A stretch of 64,000 nt of DNA from Hanleya hanleyi (taxonomy: Eukaryota; Mollusca; Polyplacophora; Lepidopleurida; Hanleyidae). Below, one piece after another: positions 46,590 through 57,946 of this stretch. The stretch lies in NCBI GenBank assembly GCA_036873755.1, contig JAVTVY010033653.1, positions 1 to 64,000 of the forward strand, in the 5' to 3' direction. Under the pieces are notes generated by a model, which saw only the letters and a list, made by a program, of their open reading frames with translations, made no database searches and was not told the DNA's origin. The translations under genes were made by a program, and so were the position numbers. Numbering within the stretch: position 1 is the stretch's first letter; every line of letters starts with the position of its first letter.

Positions 46590-48365
46590 TACAAAAACAT
46601 TAATGGTGGGATTTGTAACTGTAGTGCACACCCTAGATGTGGGCTAGATATATAGACGAGCACTACAACTTTTGGAGTTAACTACCACTGTGGAACTGGT
46701 AAAATATTACTTGTGTCCCTCTAACTTGATAACTATTTTTATCTTATTTTATCCTCTGACCATTAATTTTCGCTTTGTCAGACCGTTACTATCTACTGTT
46801 GGAGCAACACCCTCTGGTTCATTCTCCCAGGATACCCCGGCATGCAGGTGCATTCATTTTTCATGCTGGTTGAAACAGATTGTGTTTATCTTTGGTGAGA
46901 TGTAGATAAATCATACAAACTAGACAATTTGTGATTGGCTGAGTGTCATGCATACACAAGCTGCACAATGCAATTTTCAGTCCATATTAATCTGTTAATG
47001 TGCATATTTATCTGACAGTAGGAGTTACTTATTTTGAAGCAGCGAGGAAAAAATTCCTCTTAGTATATAAAAATGTACCTGTATAATATTCTTTCTTACA
47101 TGTGTATAATATACTTGATCTCTTTCCTTCCTGTTTCTGTGGTTACAAAGTTCAACCTCTGACCCCCAAAAGTATATGACCAGGTGGACTGTGGTGGTGT
47201 TTATTTTCAGATTTTACCAATAACATTAGCAGTGGGTCATAGATACCTGTGTACCTGAGATGGGCCTGGTGATAATAGACAGTAATCTGATATATATGCC
47301 CCAGTCCACCAGCTACTGTATGTCCACAAGTCCTCCCCAGGAAACCTGTTATAGTTCTCCTGCCCCTGCTGGGCCTACAATGAACCTAAACCCTATTTAC
47401 TTGGCTAATATTATTTTTTCATTTCGGTTCAGAAAAACGCTTTCATTTGAAATACAAGTTGGTCAGTTAAACTTGTTTCTTGTGCCAGATCATTTCAATA
47501 TTATGCATGTGTACATGTATGGTGACAATATTTGTGCATATAGTTTTGATGTAGAAAAGTTATTAGATTTTTTTGGTGGAGAAAACATAAAAAATGTATA
47601 TATACTTGAACTATGACATTATAATGAAAGCCTTCATTCTGACTCATGTAATGAGAATGGGAGAGTACAACAGTGAAATATGTATAATTTCAGTTTTACA
47701 CACACGAGTGAATTCAAATGCCTTTGACAAGCATGTGCTACATTATACTGGCTCATTAAATGTTTGCCCCAGAGTAACAATAATTATCGTTAAACATTCA
47801 GAATGACCTGCTGAGATGTTTGATTAGATCGGAAAGTTTCTATTCAAGTTGCTAATAACGACAAATATCTTGATCACTGCAGACAGCGGTACAATAAACA
47901 TGATACAGTAGACATGCAATATTTAGATTAATATTCTTACTTTAGTTAGTGTGATGAATATTTGTATATTAAAACGTATTTATAGTATATGCCATAGTAA
48001 TTACCAACAGATACTGCCTCGTCGAATTAACATTAGTGTGCAGGTACATGTATAAGATTCTATCAGTGAATAATTACAAAGGAAAGGAAAATAGATTGTT
48101 TATCCCTTTAAAGATCTAGCAATTAGTCTGACACCATTTATCTCAATATCAAGGAAAAGTGTATTTCTGATGCTGTTGTTGTTGTAGAGAATGTGTTGGG
48201 ATAACGTGCACATCACGCCTCATTGTTCAGATCCTGTAGATATGTTGTTATTGATCCGGTGCATTGGGGTAGTTTTTGTTACCGTTGTTTTTTTCAGGAT
48301 GTTGTATTTTCCTCTATAGATAAAATTTAGATGGGCTCACAATTATTTGGGATGTTCATGTGTCA
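46590..48365. other. No supported feature
   Basis: A 118-codon plus frame at 47260-47616 (with ATG) contains a proline/serine-rich part and then AT-rich filler; it has no splice or domain support. The rest is AT-rich. Confidence 0.4.
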
Positions 48366-48366
48366 G

Positions 48367-48470
48367 GCACTGTTGCTGTAGTATGCTGAGCACTGTTGCT
48401 GCCTGGTATGTACAGCACTGTACTGTTGCTGTTTGGTATGCAAACACACTATTGCCGCTTGGTACATTCT
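48367..48470 (+). repeat. Short tandem repeat (CACTGTTGCTG...)
   Basis: Four imperfect units of about 25-30 bp around GCACTGTTGCTGCCTGGTATG. Confidence 0.7.
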
Positions 48471-48515
48471 CATGGCATCAGATTCTATTCCTCCTACTGT
48501 CAGATTTACCCACTG

Positions 48516-48553
48516 AGGCCATCCTTAAAAATATGTGTGTTGGGCGTAACCCG
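48516..48553 (+). repeat. Left arm of 38-bp perfect inverted repeat
   Basis: AGGCCATCCTTAAAAATATG... to GGCGTAACCCG, exactly inverted at 50594-50631. The pair spans 2116 bp. It is followed inward by a run of about 20 T. Confidence 0.9.
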
Positions 48554-49418
48554 ACCCTGTTTCACTAATGTGGGTAGGGCGGTAGGAAAATGTTTTTTTT
48601 TTTTTTTTTTTACTAACTGTGACCTAGGGTGAATTTGAACACATTCAGAATGGCTCTTGTTGTTATTTTGCAGATGCGAACCAAAAGTGGTGTTGTAAGT
48701 AACCAGCTGGGGTCTGGTTCTGTCTAATATGAAAAAGCCATAGACTTCTGTTTCTTTCTTTGGTTATTAGCTCATAAACAATACCTCGATTTTTACACTT
48801 TTTTTGATGGTTGGAAAAACCACAGTAACTCACCAGAAAGGCAGGGACTTGTGAAACTGATAATCATGTGTTCGGTCAAGTGAGATGTAGGAAACATTAT
48901 GAATTGCATTCTTTGGCTTAATTGTTCCAAGGCACCCCAACCATGAGGTGACTTTGAACAAGTGAAAATGAAAAAAGCTTTGATCCAATGATCACCAATC
49001 TCCTGCATCGGAAAGGTCAGACACCAGGAGGGATTTTAAGATTATAATATATAGCATTTTCAAAAATGAATTTATAATACTTAAAAAAAAAAAAAAAACC
49101 AAAAAGTGTTTTCAGTCACCCCAGATTATGGTATATTATTCTTTGTTCGGGTGAGGATGTGGGCAGTTCTTCTTTACTATTGTAGCTATAATGAATAAAT
49201 AAGTTTTTATTTAATTCTGGAGTTCAGACTTTTTATTTTCTTTGACAATTTTCCATGGATTTATAACAGATACGCAACATCAACAATAAAAATAAGGAAA
49301 TTCTATTTTTGTCCCACAAAATTTTATACCGTGTTGGTTTTTACAGTCAGAGATCTGACTCACCATCAAAATTCGAGAGCCACAGACATAAACAAGAAGT
49401 ACAAAGCTATTAAAGTTA

Positions 49419-49796
49419 AAATGACCTCAAATAAACTGACTTGAATCTGTTCTCTGAATGTTCAGGTCTCAATACAGGCAGATCGGCAATGTATTTTTTG
49501 ACATCTCTGAGGAAATGATCCATTTTCATTTTCTTAAATTTCATACCGTTGAATTCTACTTTGCCTGATGTGCTGTCTTCGGAAAAATTAAATGTCATTT
49601 TAATTTTGAACGAATCTGAATCTAATCCATCTGCTAAATGATATCCAATTTGTTGTTGTTCTTGTTTATCTGTTAATCCACTCCTAACTCGATGGGTATT
49701 TTTCACTGGTGCTGGGTTGAAATAACTGGTCGCCAGCTCGTCATTTGCGACCGTAAATCCGTTTTGGCGACCGCAGAATAACATACTACTCGCCAT
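49419..49796 (-). CDS. Intact 126-residue open reading frame, product unrecognised
   Basis: ATG at 49796 (CCAAATGGCG, favourable context) begins MASSMLFCGRQNGFTVANDE and the frame runs to TAA after KSVYLRSF. The second half (SFKIKMTFNFSEDSTSGKVE, FKKMKMDHFLRDVKKYIADL) has normal protein composition with alternating polar and hydrophobic residues, and is mildly basic. A possible acceptor (GAAGAAGTTTCAG) lies 8 bp upstream of the ATG and a strong donor (TAATCT|GTAAGT) about 110 bp further up, so a leader exon is plausible. AATAAA-type sequence occurs about 190 bp past the stop. It sits inside the 38-bp inverted-repeat interval, so it could be element cargo. No transposase or known domain recognised. 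Confidence 0.45.
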
Positions 49797-50062
49797 TTGG
49801 CCCCTGAAACTTCTTCAACAAGTCTGCATATTTTCAGTCAAAAGTCCAAATGTGAACCATTTTCACTACCAAAATATTGCCTAGAAGAATTTTCACTTAC
49901 AGATTAATGAGACATACAACTACCAAGGTCCGGTGATTTAGTCACAAGCGTGTCAGTGGTCTCGTTCCATTCCGAAAGTAAAAACAGCATGTTGTTGTTG
50001 TTATCTACAAATGTGCCTCAGCCTGGTGGAGTTTTTCACTTTGTGCTGTTTGCACAGTTACT

Positions 50063-50353
50063 GTGGCCATAACATTCTCTTGTATATTACTTCAGATCCT
50101 TAGTTTTATTCAGTTCTGGTCAACAACTTTTCAAATGCCAGTCTCCAAAAACATCGTTTGTAAACGTCCCAGGTTTTCTTTTTCACCCTCGTGTATACGG
50201 TACTTTCCGTTTGACGACCGCGTGTTCCTTCATACAGACTGGCGCCAGTCGGGAACTATTACAGAGAGCATTCGCGGCTTCCAAAAAATAAACGAGCAAA
50301 GGTTTCCGAGATTTAGTTCGCGCCATCAAAACATACGTCAAGCAGCAAGCTGA
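50063..50353 (+). other. GC-richer open segment inside the inverted-repeat interval
   Basis: An open plus-strand frame without a clear ATG reads ...CIRYFPFDDRVFLHTDWRQS, then GTITESIRGFQKINEQRF to a TGA at 50353. CpG density is higher than in the surroundings. It may be a coding relic or the promoter side of the minus-strand frame at 49796. No family was recognised. Confidence 0.25.
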
Positions 50354-50593
50354 AAGGATATCCCGGAGTTATATCTGATTACAGGTCAGCTATTTGACTT
50401 GATTTTTCTGTAATAAATCTCTTTGAATGAACAAATTCTACCCCTGTCACATTGACAATCTATGCAACTCTGGCCGACACATTCACGACTTACGCGATTT
50501 AACGATGACAACAACAACATGGAAGAAAAAAAACATTTCGTCGACAGATGGCAAATAAAAACTTTTGGGTCGGCAGGTTTTGGATGGGGCGGG

Positions 50594-50631
50594 CGGGTTA
50601 CGCCCAACACACATATTTTTAAGGATGGCCT
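50594..50631 (-). repeat. Right arm of 38-bp perfect inverted repeat
   Basis: Exact inverted copy of 48516-48553. A diverged further copy of the same end (ACACATATTTTTTATGGATG) lies at 54060-54102. Confidence 0.9.
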
Positions 50632-50699
50632 GATTACGTTGCTGTTACACTTGCTCTTGGCCAATCAGCATTGTCTGTTACTAAATGAAGTGGAGTAGG

Positions 50700-51699
50700 C
50701 TGAGGATGTCATCGCTGAACAGAACATTGTAACGCGTATAGTTGAGCGCTAATTTGTTCCTTCTTCTGTAAGAAAAACCTGATGCATTTGACCTCTCTCA
50801 TACATATATGCAGATTATACAGTAGCTTCGTTTGTTGATAAAATCCATACAGACTGAATGCACATGCACGCCATCTTTTTCATTCAAATGCAGTCAGAGG
50901 GTGTTACAGTGACAGTTTTAGAAGCTAGGTTATACACTGACAATGGGAGAATGCTGGTATGCAAGGCATAATTTAGTACATGTACTGTTTGTATGTAAAG
51001 TAATGTTGCTACATTGTTTAGTATGTGGCCTTTTGACTTTGTTAGCAAAGTATTGTTGCTGTGTCAGTTTGTCAGTTTTGACTCTTTTGTCACAGATGTG
51101 ACCATGACTTGACTCCCCCTCCCCTCCCCTCCTTCATCCAGATGGTATAAGCTTAGTCCTGATCGAGACTCGCGAATGAAAGGTGTAAATTTAGTGTTGA
51201 AGCAGAATTACACTGGGTAATCTGATTAGAATAGTGAAACTATCATCTCGTGCACTGTTCTTAATCATATGAATTAAGATACACACAGCAACAGCCTGAT
51301 ACATCCTCATAGTTTACATGTTTGAAAACAAACATTCAGGGATTTGTTCATGTGATGGCATTCAACAAATTCTACTTATATTTAGCATGAAACAACATAT
51401 TTCTGGAAATTAATTATTTTTGTTTCTTAGTCATGAGGAAATAGTATAGGAAATTTACAAAACTGAAAATAAACCTGGGAATTTGTGAGAAGTCCGTCTC
51501 TCTAAAAAAATGTAAATTCATCTTGAGGAAGTTGATTTAAATTTATCAAATTATATTAAGATTTTCAAAGCTGTCAATACATGTATTGAAAGAAAAAGAT
51601 AACTAGATTTGAATTTCTTCAACTGTACATACATGTATAACTGTACATACATGTAACTGTACATACATGTATGTATGATGTTTAATTCAGGACCAAAAT
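50700..51699. other. No supported gene
   Basis: AT-rich DNA. At 51620-51675 there are three short tandem copies of AACTGTACATACATGTA. Confidence 0.5.
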
Positions 51700-51734
51700 A
51701 TGGTAATCCCTCTAATAATTCAATCACAGGAAGT
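51700..51734 (+). repeat. Solo end of the 25.7-kb MITE family
   Basis: 33 of 35 positions equal the left end of the MITE at 25742. No inverted partner was found within the next few hundred bases. Confidence 0.7.
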
Positions 51735-52071
51735 GAAATTCCCCAAAATCTGGGGGTGATCAAATTTATAAGAAGTAGAAGTTCACAAAATGGTGTTAGC
51801 AAGAGAGCCGTCACACTTGCCCACTGAACAGACATATTCCACATTTGGACAGCCAAAAATTGGAGAATTTAACTTGGGAGAGATAGGAGAAAATAGACAG
51901 GCGAAGAGAGATTTTTGGACAAGCAGTGTTTCCTGGCTAACACTCTGGTTCAACTCGTGGATGTAATTCATTATTTCTTCGTCATTTCGATGATTTTAGA
52001 AGATGATCATATCTATTAGAACCACTGATTGAATTTTGCCCCGAATTGAGAGTGATTGAATTTTGATAGGG

Positions 52072-52103
52072 CCTATTAAAAATAATCCTGTGTTTCCGGT
52101 AAC
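52072..52103 (+). repeat. Left arm of a 32-bp inverted repeat
   Basis: CCTATTAAAAATAATCCTGT... to GGTAAC, inverted at 53812-53843 with two differences; the pair spans about 1.77 kb. Both arms are followed inward by CCTACC/ACCTACCTGG and A-rich or T-rich DNA. Confidence 0.75.
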
Positions 52104-52756
52104 CCGACCTACCTGGTGTGATCATTGCCGACCTGAAAGTTTTTTCAACAAATAAAAAAATAAAAATGCAAAAACACCGACCGACCTCGGTGATTTTCAC
52201 CAAAATCTTGCTCTCAACATTTTATTTTGCGAACCCTTCGCTTCCTTCAAGGGGACGTAACTCACCGAACCGCAGGTTTGCACTTCCCGCTCTCCGTACA
52301 GTGATGTTCTAGACATAATATGTATTCAGAGCAACGTTAGCGACTATAATGGACCTCTGCAACGGAGAATATTGCACTCTGCGGAGCGGATATCACAAAA
52401 TGACCGGGACAATTTTATCCGTGTCTGCAGAGAAATGTAAATTCCACCACTATTCGCCGTAGATAAGTTTACTGTTACGCATCGGCGAGCCGTTCAAATG
52501 GCTCTCGTCTTTCTGTACGAAATATGCGACGAGCCGCAATACCAGCTTGCCTTTGCTTCTGTCTCGAAGCCGCCCAGAAAATATAAAATACTCACAGAAA
52601 ACCCCTTCAAAATATATTATTCTTTGGTATAGTTGAAGTACAGAAGCTCAGTTTATATTTTCAAAGTGCGGGTTTCGATGAAATCCGCTAAACAAACTTT
52701 ATTTTCAAATTTTTGTTGAGCTTCTGCGCCACGTAATTTCGTCGCGATGAGATAAA

Positions 52757-52818
52757 ATGGCGTCTCCCTCAGATCAGCTCGACCCAGTTGAAGGGCTCTG
52801 GCCAATGAGCACTTCGAT
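52757..52818 (+). CDS. Candidate first coding exon MASPSDQLDPVEG...
   Basis: ATG at 52757 in a near-ideal context (GATAAAATGGCG) opens MASPSDQLDPVEGLWPMSTS, with a possible donor TTCGAT|GTAGGT just before an in-frame TAG. The 500 bp upstream are CpG-rich compared with the window and lack a TATA box, as is usual for housekeeping promoters. An acceptor (ACACCCCTTGCAG) follows at 52910, but the longest frame behind it (FLDVIVRNQAFNQELQGIPF, to 53090) is in a different phase. Unrecognised; the start is the best-supported part. Confidence 0.3.
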
Positions 52819-53724
52819 GTAGGTCACGTTACCACGCTTGTCCAATCAAGGTAACCGATATCGGGTCAGTTGTTAGCGTTACTAGAGAAACGGGGAAACA
52901 CCCCTTGCAGTTTCTCGATGTTATCGTTCGAAATCAAGCCTTCAATCAGGAACTACAAGGAATTCCCTTTCCAATGAGACGAAACGTCGGGAGAAAGGCA
53001 GCTGAAAAACTCAGATTTTTCGCTGTAATTCCTCATAATTCGCCATTTTCGACCGCAATTCTACCAAAATACTGTAGTCTCTTCAAATAAATTTTATTTA
53101 CGCTGACAACATCGTCGATTTTGCTAGAAGTTATTTGTTTAATAGCACAAATGGATATAAAATCTGATGTCCATCTGAAAGTGTTTTGCTTTGTCTTCAA
53201 ACTCCTTTGTCCATCTAGAGAAGAAATACTGAAGTGTAAAGTCTGATATCTATTCTTCAGCAGCTGTCCATCAACAATTGAGTAGATTGAAGACCTGCAT
53301 GTTTATTCCAGCGTGTCGACTCTGATATAAGGAATTCTAATATCTAGAGATGTTATCCAGATTTCATGAAGTTATAAAAAAAACTGTTAAATGTTTGCGA
53401 TTGGAAAGAAAATATGTAGGCTTCAAGGTGGAGTAGCAACAAACCTAAACTGGAACCTCTAATACAAACTGCGATAAATTCTCTAAATCAAAGACTTCCA
53501 ATTCCATATCACTAACTGCAGTTCTGTCTGACGAATGTCTGGTGAACCTGGATTCAGTTGATGTGAGCTGTGATACTCCATTCTGATCCATTCTGTATAT
53601 CACACACAAATCCCAAAAATAACAAAGCCATTTTTTTGTATTTAAGGCATTTATTTTTACACAAGTTTGGTTAGTATATTGAATAAGTATGATGGATATT
53701 CAGTACATCTTTGAAATATTTTGA

Positions 53725-53780
53725 TTGGGCAAAGAAAAGAAAAAAGCAAAAAAAAAAAAAAGCAAAAAAAAAAAAAAAAC
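53725..53780 (+). repeat. A-rich low-complexity tract
   Basis: Two A runs of about 14 and 16 with AAGAAAAG and AGCAAAA interruptions, followed by CCTACCTACCTACCTGG. It resembles a retroposon tail joined to a short tandem repeat. Confidence 0.8.
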
Positions 53781-53811
53781 CCTACCTACCTACCTGGATT
53801 TTTTTTAAGCC

Positions 53812-53843
53812 GTTACCAGAAACACAGAATTATTTTTAATAGG
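53812..53843 (-). repeat. Right arm of the 32-bp inverted repeat
   Basis: Partner of 52072-52103 (30 of 32 positions). Confidence 0.75.
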
Positions 53844-54059
53844 CCTAGGGTGATTAATTACAGGGATTATCATACATCTTGTTTTGGAAGAGAACATCTT
53901 GAACTAAATCTAAACTTTCAGGCCATTTGTAATACATGTAATAGGTTTGTTTGAGGGAATGAAGTTAAACAATAGATGGATAGGTAGGTAGGTTGGCATT
54001 TTTGTTTCTTTGTTTTTTTGGCATAACTGGGCCAACACTAAGTTTGCTAAATATATCGG

Positions 54060-54102
54060 GTAGGTATAGCATTACCTTACACATATTTTTTATGGATGAC
54101 CT
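54060..54102 (-). repeat. Diverged solo end of the 38-bp repeat family
   Basis: Inverted reading AGGTCATCCATAAAAAATAT + GTGTAAGGTAA aligns with AGGCCATCCTTAAAAATATG of 48516. Confidence 0.5.
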
Positions 54103-54380
54103 AAAGTAGTTTGCCAATGGTTAGATTAATTCAGACTGAAAGCATGCTTCAGTTTATGGATTTAATCAACTCGCACATGTATCATCGAGACTGGAGATCA
54201 GGAGTTGTTCATGTGTTGTATTTCATTAAGACTGGGCCATGTGTGCATCACGAGCAGTCATGTCATCTCGGCTCACACACATTCATCTGGTCATGATGGA
54301 AATATCCGGTGAAAACTCACTGCTCAAAATTTGCCGCAATGATCAATGATGCCATGTAAACATGGTGAATTATAACCACT

Positions 54381-54518
54381 GGGAGGGTGTGCATAGTAGG
54401 ACCAGAAGATAAACTGGAAGTGCTAGTTCTGTCAGTTGATTGGTTATCTGGGCCAAAATCAACAAACAGGAAGTGGCAATCCCACAATCTGATTGGATGT
54501 TTGTTATTGTGCAAGTCT
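54381..54518 (-). mobile_element. 138-bp MITE, copy 3 of 3
   Basis: Inverted orientation relative to the copies at 22027 and 41891. The body matches over about 110 bp, with CCAATCAACTGACAGAACTA preserved exactly relative to copy 2, and the AGACTTGCACAA end lies at 54507-54518. Confidence 0.75.
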
Positions 54519-55139
54519 TTCTGGGTAAAAAAGATTAAACAAAGAGATCAAAATTGAAGACAGCCCAACTGATTTAAATTTTAATTCTATGCATGCCCTT
54601 AACTTTGCAATTAAAGTATCGACAATTTGATTTGTGTTTGGCGTGACTGGTAAGGTAATTGACTTGCAAGCTATATCTCCAGTTATATCAATCTTAATTC
54701 CTGTTCTCGTGTTGTGATGTGTGATTGAGATATGTTGATTTATCGACTGTATATCTGCTGTCCGTATGTAAATGTGGCACACCTATAACTGTGTATCACC
54801 ATTGTCATGGTTGAATCCATTGTAGAAAAAAGAGCTCTAGAATAAGAAAATAGGGACAATAAAAATAAGTCGAGCATGTCTGAGTGTAATTGAGGTCACA
54901 TGATCACCATTCTGACGGCTGTATACGCTACCCGGTACGTCGTCGCATATTAATTATAACATGCGGGATGAATTTGTGATTAATCAGTATAAGTGTGGGA
55001 TATATCTAGAGGGTAACGTCTCAGTACAGCGACGTACGCCATTCATCTTTGATCTCTTCATTACAGGTATCCCCTGACCCAGGGAGGATGGTTTACCTCT
55101 GATGTCCAGCAAACACAGGTGAGCCAAATACTTTCTTAC

Positions 55140-55310
55140 TCTAGTCTCAAGTTCATCCTCCACAGCTGTCTCATTCATGTCCCTTAGTGTGAACAGGGTT
55201 GTGAAGAAGAGAATTCCCAAGACGTAATACCTTGTCAATGATGTTATGTTAATATGGTGAATGGCTGAATGGCCGGGTTTCCAGGTTACGCAAACTCGAT
55301 TTAAGGTGAC
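55140..55310 (-). CDS. Candidate 57-codon exon with a hydrophobic segment
   Basis: On the minus strand CAAGTAAACTATTTAG precedes 171 nt with no stop, ending at ACTAGA|GTAAGA (phase 0 on both sides). The reading includes VTWKPGHSAIHHINITSL, the hydrophobic run YYVLGILFFTTLFTL and the acidic end RDMNETAVEDELETR. It would suit a signal anchor or signal peptide followed by a propeptide. The frame stays open to 54984 through RKYLAHLCLLDIRGKP and MKRSKMNGVRRC, so the exon could be longer. On the plus strand a rival 51-bp exon (55066-55117, acceptor TCTTCATTACAG, donor ACACAG|GTGAGC, reading YPLTQGGWFTSDVQQTQ) overlaps the continuation. A link to 21333-21130 is possible but unproven. Confidence 0.35.
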
Positions 55311-55319
55311 CTAAATAGT

Positions 55320-56690
55320 TTACTTGAAACCCTTGTTTTAACATGTCTCTGAATGTGCATAACCTTTACAGGTTACCATGAGAACAGTTATGGTAACCTA
55401 CATGGATTATCATCGAAAATTACTAATTACATTTGTAGGTTTTTAGATTTATGTTTTGGAGAAGACTTACTGAGTCAAGGATAATCCCCATGTGGGAAAT
55501 GAACCATTGACCATCACATATGTCAATTGCTAACAGAAAGTCCAGGTGCTCCAGACTGCTCTGCCACCATTAATACTGAGTTTGCTTTTCTAAATTATAT
55601 TAATATAATTGTAGATCAGTATAAGTTTGGAGAGATTTTGGAGAGATCATTGACATGTATGGAACTGTCTTGCTACAGTACTCCAGTACTTAGTGACATG
55701 ATGTATTGACTGTATAAAAAAGAAGAGGTACATATAGAACGTACATGTACACAGTATAGTTAGTGATGCTGGACTACATTTATCACATTCCAGCTGAGAT
55801 GAGGAATTTAAGGTTATTTTGATGTATCACTTGTCATGTGAGCAGGCAGTTACTTATATATGGAATCTTTACGGAGTCTTATGTTGTGTCCTCATCCTCA
55901 TGATTTTACATCTCTGAGAGAATACTGCTTCATTCTTAGAGAAACCACACCTGGATTTGAAAACATTAACCATGGAGATCATTGTTCATGTTCACTCTTC
56001 CAGTTCCAGTGTTGCCTATCTGATTTTCCACAGCCAGGTGAACTTGGAAATGAATTGAATACCAATATACATAAAAGTACATAAAGGGCACATTACATAT
56101 TATCCTCACTTTCTGCATCATCATGTACAACAGTGTTATTTTGTGTTATGGTGTTGTGATTTCAGTGCCATGACTTCCAGATATACTTCTAACCCTTGCT
56201 TCAGTATGACTGATTCTTCACTCCTCCACATAAAAAGTTCCTGCGGTTATCAGTCAGTATCTCATGGTTTCATTTTGTTGTATCCGCTATACTTCCTGTG
56301 GATGAATGAACCATCAATGGCGAGTTTGGTCCAATAAATGAGCAGTTAATATGTAATTATACAGTATAAAGAGGCTCAGATATAATTAATGATATGCCCT
56401 ATTTCTTCTGATTTTTCATTTTTAGAATTAAATGCAGGAAAAAAAATCTTTATGTCAATTGATCTAAATACTGTGGCATGGATATGTTATTTATCCCAAG
56501 AACTGAAAAGATAGCTAGTGAAATTTGTTGAATGTATCTAGCAGAATTTCTCTCCGCAGATGTCTGAAGTTAAGTTTTGCCATCTGAATAATCGAAAGAA
56601 ATACAGTAGAAATGGATGGACTACATGTATCTGATCACATGTCAAACTTATACTGGTACAATATTGTGAAAATCAGTTTGAAAGTTTTGT
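55320..56690. other. No supported feature
   Basis: Short frames only (55527-55709, 55860-56084, 56143-56337), none with convincing start or splice context. Confidence 0.4.
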
Positions 56691-56696
56691 ATTTTT

Positions 56697-57660
56697 ATAT
56701 GCCCGTCTTGTGAAATGTTTGGTTCTGTCTGTCCGTCAGTTAACGTTTTATGTCTGTGGGATGTTATTAATACCAGGTTATAGACTGGAATCAAACTTCG
56801 GGTACTCATGGGGCAAGGAAGACCCCAACAATTTGAGGTCAAAAGGTCAAAGGGCTAGTTCACTGTGGGCTGTGGCCCAAAAATCTGGAAACATAAAGTG
56901 TTAAGTACAGACTATAACTTCAGTTCAGGGACGGGAGTTGTGATGACATTTTATGGTTTTCCTGAAACTCGGGAAACATGTTGAAGCCTATTGATTTTAC
57001 TATCCATTTGTCCGTCTGTCAACTTTTATTGTCCGTGTAATATCTTCAGTTCCTGATCATGAATTGGTACCAAACTTTTGTCATACTTTACCCATAGAAC
57101 AATGAAGAACCCTATTCATTTTTAGGTCAAAGGTGAAGGTCACCCAGTTGGGAAAAAAAGGTCAAGAAATCATGCTATAACATATGGCACACCTCACACC
57201 CCTGGGAATGAATAAACCTATTGATTTGGGGGTCTGGCAAAGGTCAAGGTCACTGCTGCCTGAACACCAGGAAATAGTTGAAAATATTGATGTCCAGGCT
57301 ATAAAATTCCAGTGCAGGACTGCAGAATGTGAAAGAATTTCAGGAATACCTCAAATGCAAGGCAATGAAGAAACCTTTCGAGATCTGTTTGTCCATATAT
57401 CTGGCTGTCTATTAACTGAAGTTCTCCATGTGCTATCTCCACTTCTACTGTGACCAAATTTTGGGTATGATGATACTCAAACTTCGAAGAAAGTGAAAAG
57501 ACACGTTAAATTTGAGGTCAAGGCCAGGGTCACCCAAGTCTCAAACAAGAACCTATCATTTTTTTTTTGCACACCAAGATTATGCAAATATTTGCAAATC
57601 CATACCATAATTTAAATGTGGATGATGAATATTTAATCTGGTCAATGAGCTTCGGATATT
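56697..57660 (+). repeat. Degenerate tandem-core array I
   Basis: Starts with GTTCTGTCTGTCCGTCAG and has at least four diverged units sharing GAATTGGTACCAAACTTTTG, CAATGAAGAACCCTATTCAT and TTTTAGGTCAAAGGTGAAGG + TCACCC. The frame at 57184-57453 lies within the repeat. Confidence 0.6.
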
Positions 57661-57946
57661 GAAGTCCAGAGGGCTTCTGTTTCTATCACAGGTGAAACAT
57701 TGTTTGGAAAAGGCATGTGTATAGATATATAGATCAAGTTTGTTCTTCCAAAATCAAAAGGTCAAATATGGCCCATTTTGTTTTAATTTGGTTTATAGAA
57801 TGATCAAGTTGAAATGTGAGACATGAGGTTTGGAATCAACATAAAAGAGGCTATCTATAGCCTCTCAAAACAACCATGTTCTTCATGCGAGTATTGGTGT
57901 GATGCTTTGTTGTAGAGTTAATTCTCTGTTTGCTGCAGCCTACTAG

